A stretch of DNA of 7,904 nt from Hydrogenophilales bacterium RIFOXYD1_FULL_62_11 (lineage in GTDB: Bacteria > Pseudomonadota > Gammaproteobacteria > Burkholderiales > Thiobacillaceae), in assembly GCA_001802655.1 (NCBI GenBank), contig MGZO01000117.1:26803-34706 (forward strand), written 5' to 3'. The translations under genes were made by a program, and so were the position numbers. Position 1 is the first letter of the stretch. The number at the start of each line of letters is the position of its first letter. The notes under the pieces are model-generated. The model saw only the letters and a list, made by a program, of their open reading frames with translations, was not told the origin of the DNA and ran no database searches. This document shows, piece by piece, positions 7,458 to 7,904 of the stretch.

Positions 7458-7484
7458 TTGACGGCTCATCGCGCGCAATCTTTA
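7458..7484 (-). promoter_or_regulatory. Putative sigma-28 (FliA)-type promoter of fimV
   Basis: On the minus strand TAAAGATT (7484-7477), an 11-nt spacer (7476-7466) and GCCGTCAA (7465-7458) match the enterobacterial FliA consensus TAAAGTTT-N11-GCCGATAA at 13 of 16 positions with the exact spacer. The -35 has one mismatch and the -10 has two. Transcription would start near 7451, leaving a 5' leader of about 50 nt before the fimV ATG. No comparable sigma-70 pair is visible: the AATAAT at 7459-7454 lacks a TTGACA-like hexamer 17 nt upstream. Promoter activity is inferred from the motif only. Confidence 0.5.
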
Positions 7485-7505
7485 GTGCATGAATCGCACC
7501 AGGTG
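7485..7505. repeat. Two small inverted repeats just upstream of the fimV promoter motif
   Basis: GTGC and GCAC arms flank 7 nt (7485-7499), directly abutting the putative -35 element. CACC and GGTG arms around one base (7497-7505) overlap it. They could be an operator half-site arrangement. The arms are only 4 nt long and there is no T-run, so they do not form a terminator. Function is unproven. Confidence 0.25.
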
Positions 7506-7532
7506 TGGGCAAACCTGACTGATCCGCTTCGT

Positions 7533-7904
7533 TCAGGCTTCCAGCAGGATGCGCAGCATACGGCGCAATGGCTCCGCCGCCCCCCACAGCAGCTGATCGC
7601 CAACGGTGAATGCGGTCAGGTACTGCGGCCCGAGGCTGAGCTTGCGCATCCGGCCGATCGGCACCGTCAGCGTGCCGGTCACCGCCGCAGGGGTGAGTTC
7701 GCGCATGGTGGTCTCGCGGTCGTTCGGCACCACTTTCACCCAGTCGTTGTGCGCGGCCAGCAGGCCGTGGATATCATCGAGCGGGATATCTTGGGTCAGC
7801 TTGATGGTGAGCGCCTGCGAGTGGCAGCGCATCGCACCGACACGCACGCACAGGCCGTCGATCGGAATCGGATTCGCGCTGCGGCCCATGATCTTGTTGG
7901 CTTC
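7533..7904 (-). CDS. asd: Aspartate-semialdehyde dehydrogenase, C-terminal part (window edge)
   Basis: Asd reduces L-4-aspartyl phosphate to L-aspartate-4-semialdehyde with NADPH, the branch point to lysine/diaminopimelate, threonine and methionine. Only the last 123 residues are in the window. The frame is open to the right edge, starting EANKIMGRS, so the gene continues beyond 7904. CVRVGAMRCHSQ carries the arginine and histidine that match R267 (substrate binding) and H274 (acid-base catalyst) of E. coli Asd. WVKVVPNDRE, RELTPAAVTGTL and FTVGDQLLWGAAEPLRRMLR are near-identical to the E. coli-type (gammaproteobacterial-like) enzyme and not to the shorter Gram-positive type. The stop is TGA at 7533-7535. 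asd directly before fimV is a common arrangement in beta- and gammaproteobacteria. The leuCDB genes often precede it. Confidence 0.97.
   Translation of the reverse strand, partial: EANKIMGRSANPIPIDGLCVRVGAMRCHSQALTIKLTQDIPLDDIHGLLAAHNDWVKVVPNDRETTMRELTPAAVTGTLTVPIGRMRKLSLGPQYLTAFTVGDQLLWGAAEPLRRMLRILLEA

Noticed and set aside
7454..7459. AATAAT as a sigma-70 -10 box for fimV
   Set aside because: The hexamer 17 nt upstream (AAGATT) does not resemble TTGACA.
7514..7537. CCTGA...TCAGG inverted repeat at the asd stop as a terminator
   Set aside because: The stem is 5 bp with a 14-nt loop and is followed by only three T, too weak for an intrinsic terminator.

Overview
The window is a dense block of core genes from a GC-rich proteobacterium, and every gene is read from the minus strand. 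The order asd - fimV - small membrane protein - truA - trpF - trpB - trpA - accD, the E. coli-type Asd, and FimV with LysM, membrane and TPR parts together point to a betaproteobacterium. A Nitrosomonadales/Thiobacillaceae-like lineage is my best guess, but the genus cannot be fixed from sequence reading alone.

Layout in the direction of transcription (right to left). The 3' third of asd (aspartate-semialdehyde dehydrogenase) enters at the right edge and ends at 7533. A 132-nt gap (7401-7532) holds the only sizeable non-coding DNA. It contains a motif resembling a sigma-28 (FliA) promoter, small inverted repeats, and a good ribosome binding site for fimV. fimV (7400-4941) encodes a polar landmark and pilus-assembly hub protein. 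Its stop overlaps the TTG start of a 202-aa membrane protein that resembles the T component (EcfT/CbiQ) of energy-coupling-factor transporters but lacks most of the C-terminal ATPase-coupling region. truA, trpF, trpB, trpA and accD follow with overlaps or gaps of at most 40 nt, and accD ends 6 nt from the left edge.

How the genes work together: trpF, trpB and trpA perform late steps of tryptophan synthesis. accD supplies the carboxyltransferase beta subunit that makes malonyl-CoA. truA modifies tRNA anticodon arms. asd feeds lysine/diaminopimelate, threonine and methionine synthesis. No clear terminator is visible anywhere, so transcripts may run from asd or the fimV promoter through to accD.

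Most of the window is ordinary core genome. I do not see a defence system, mobile element, CRISPR array or RNA gene. The points worth checking are the sigma-28-like promoter before fimV, the shortened orphan EcfT-like protein, and a 14-codon open frame that exactly bridges the trpB stop and the trpA start.
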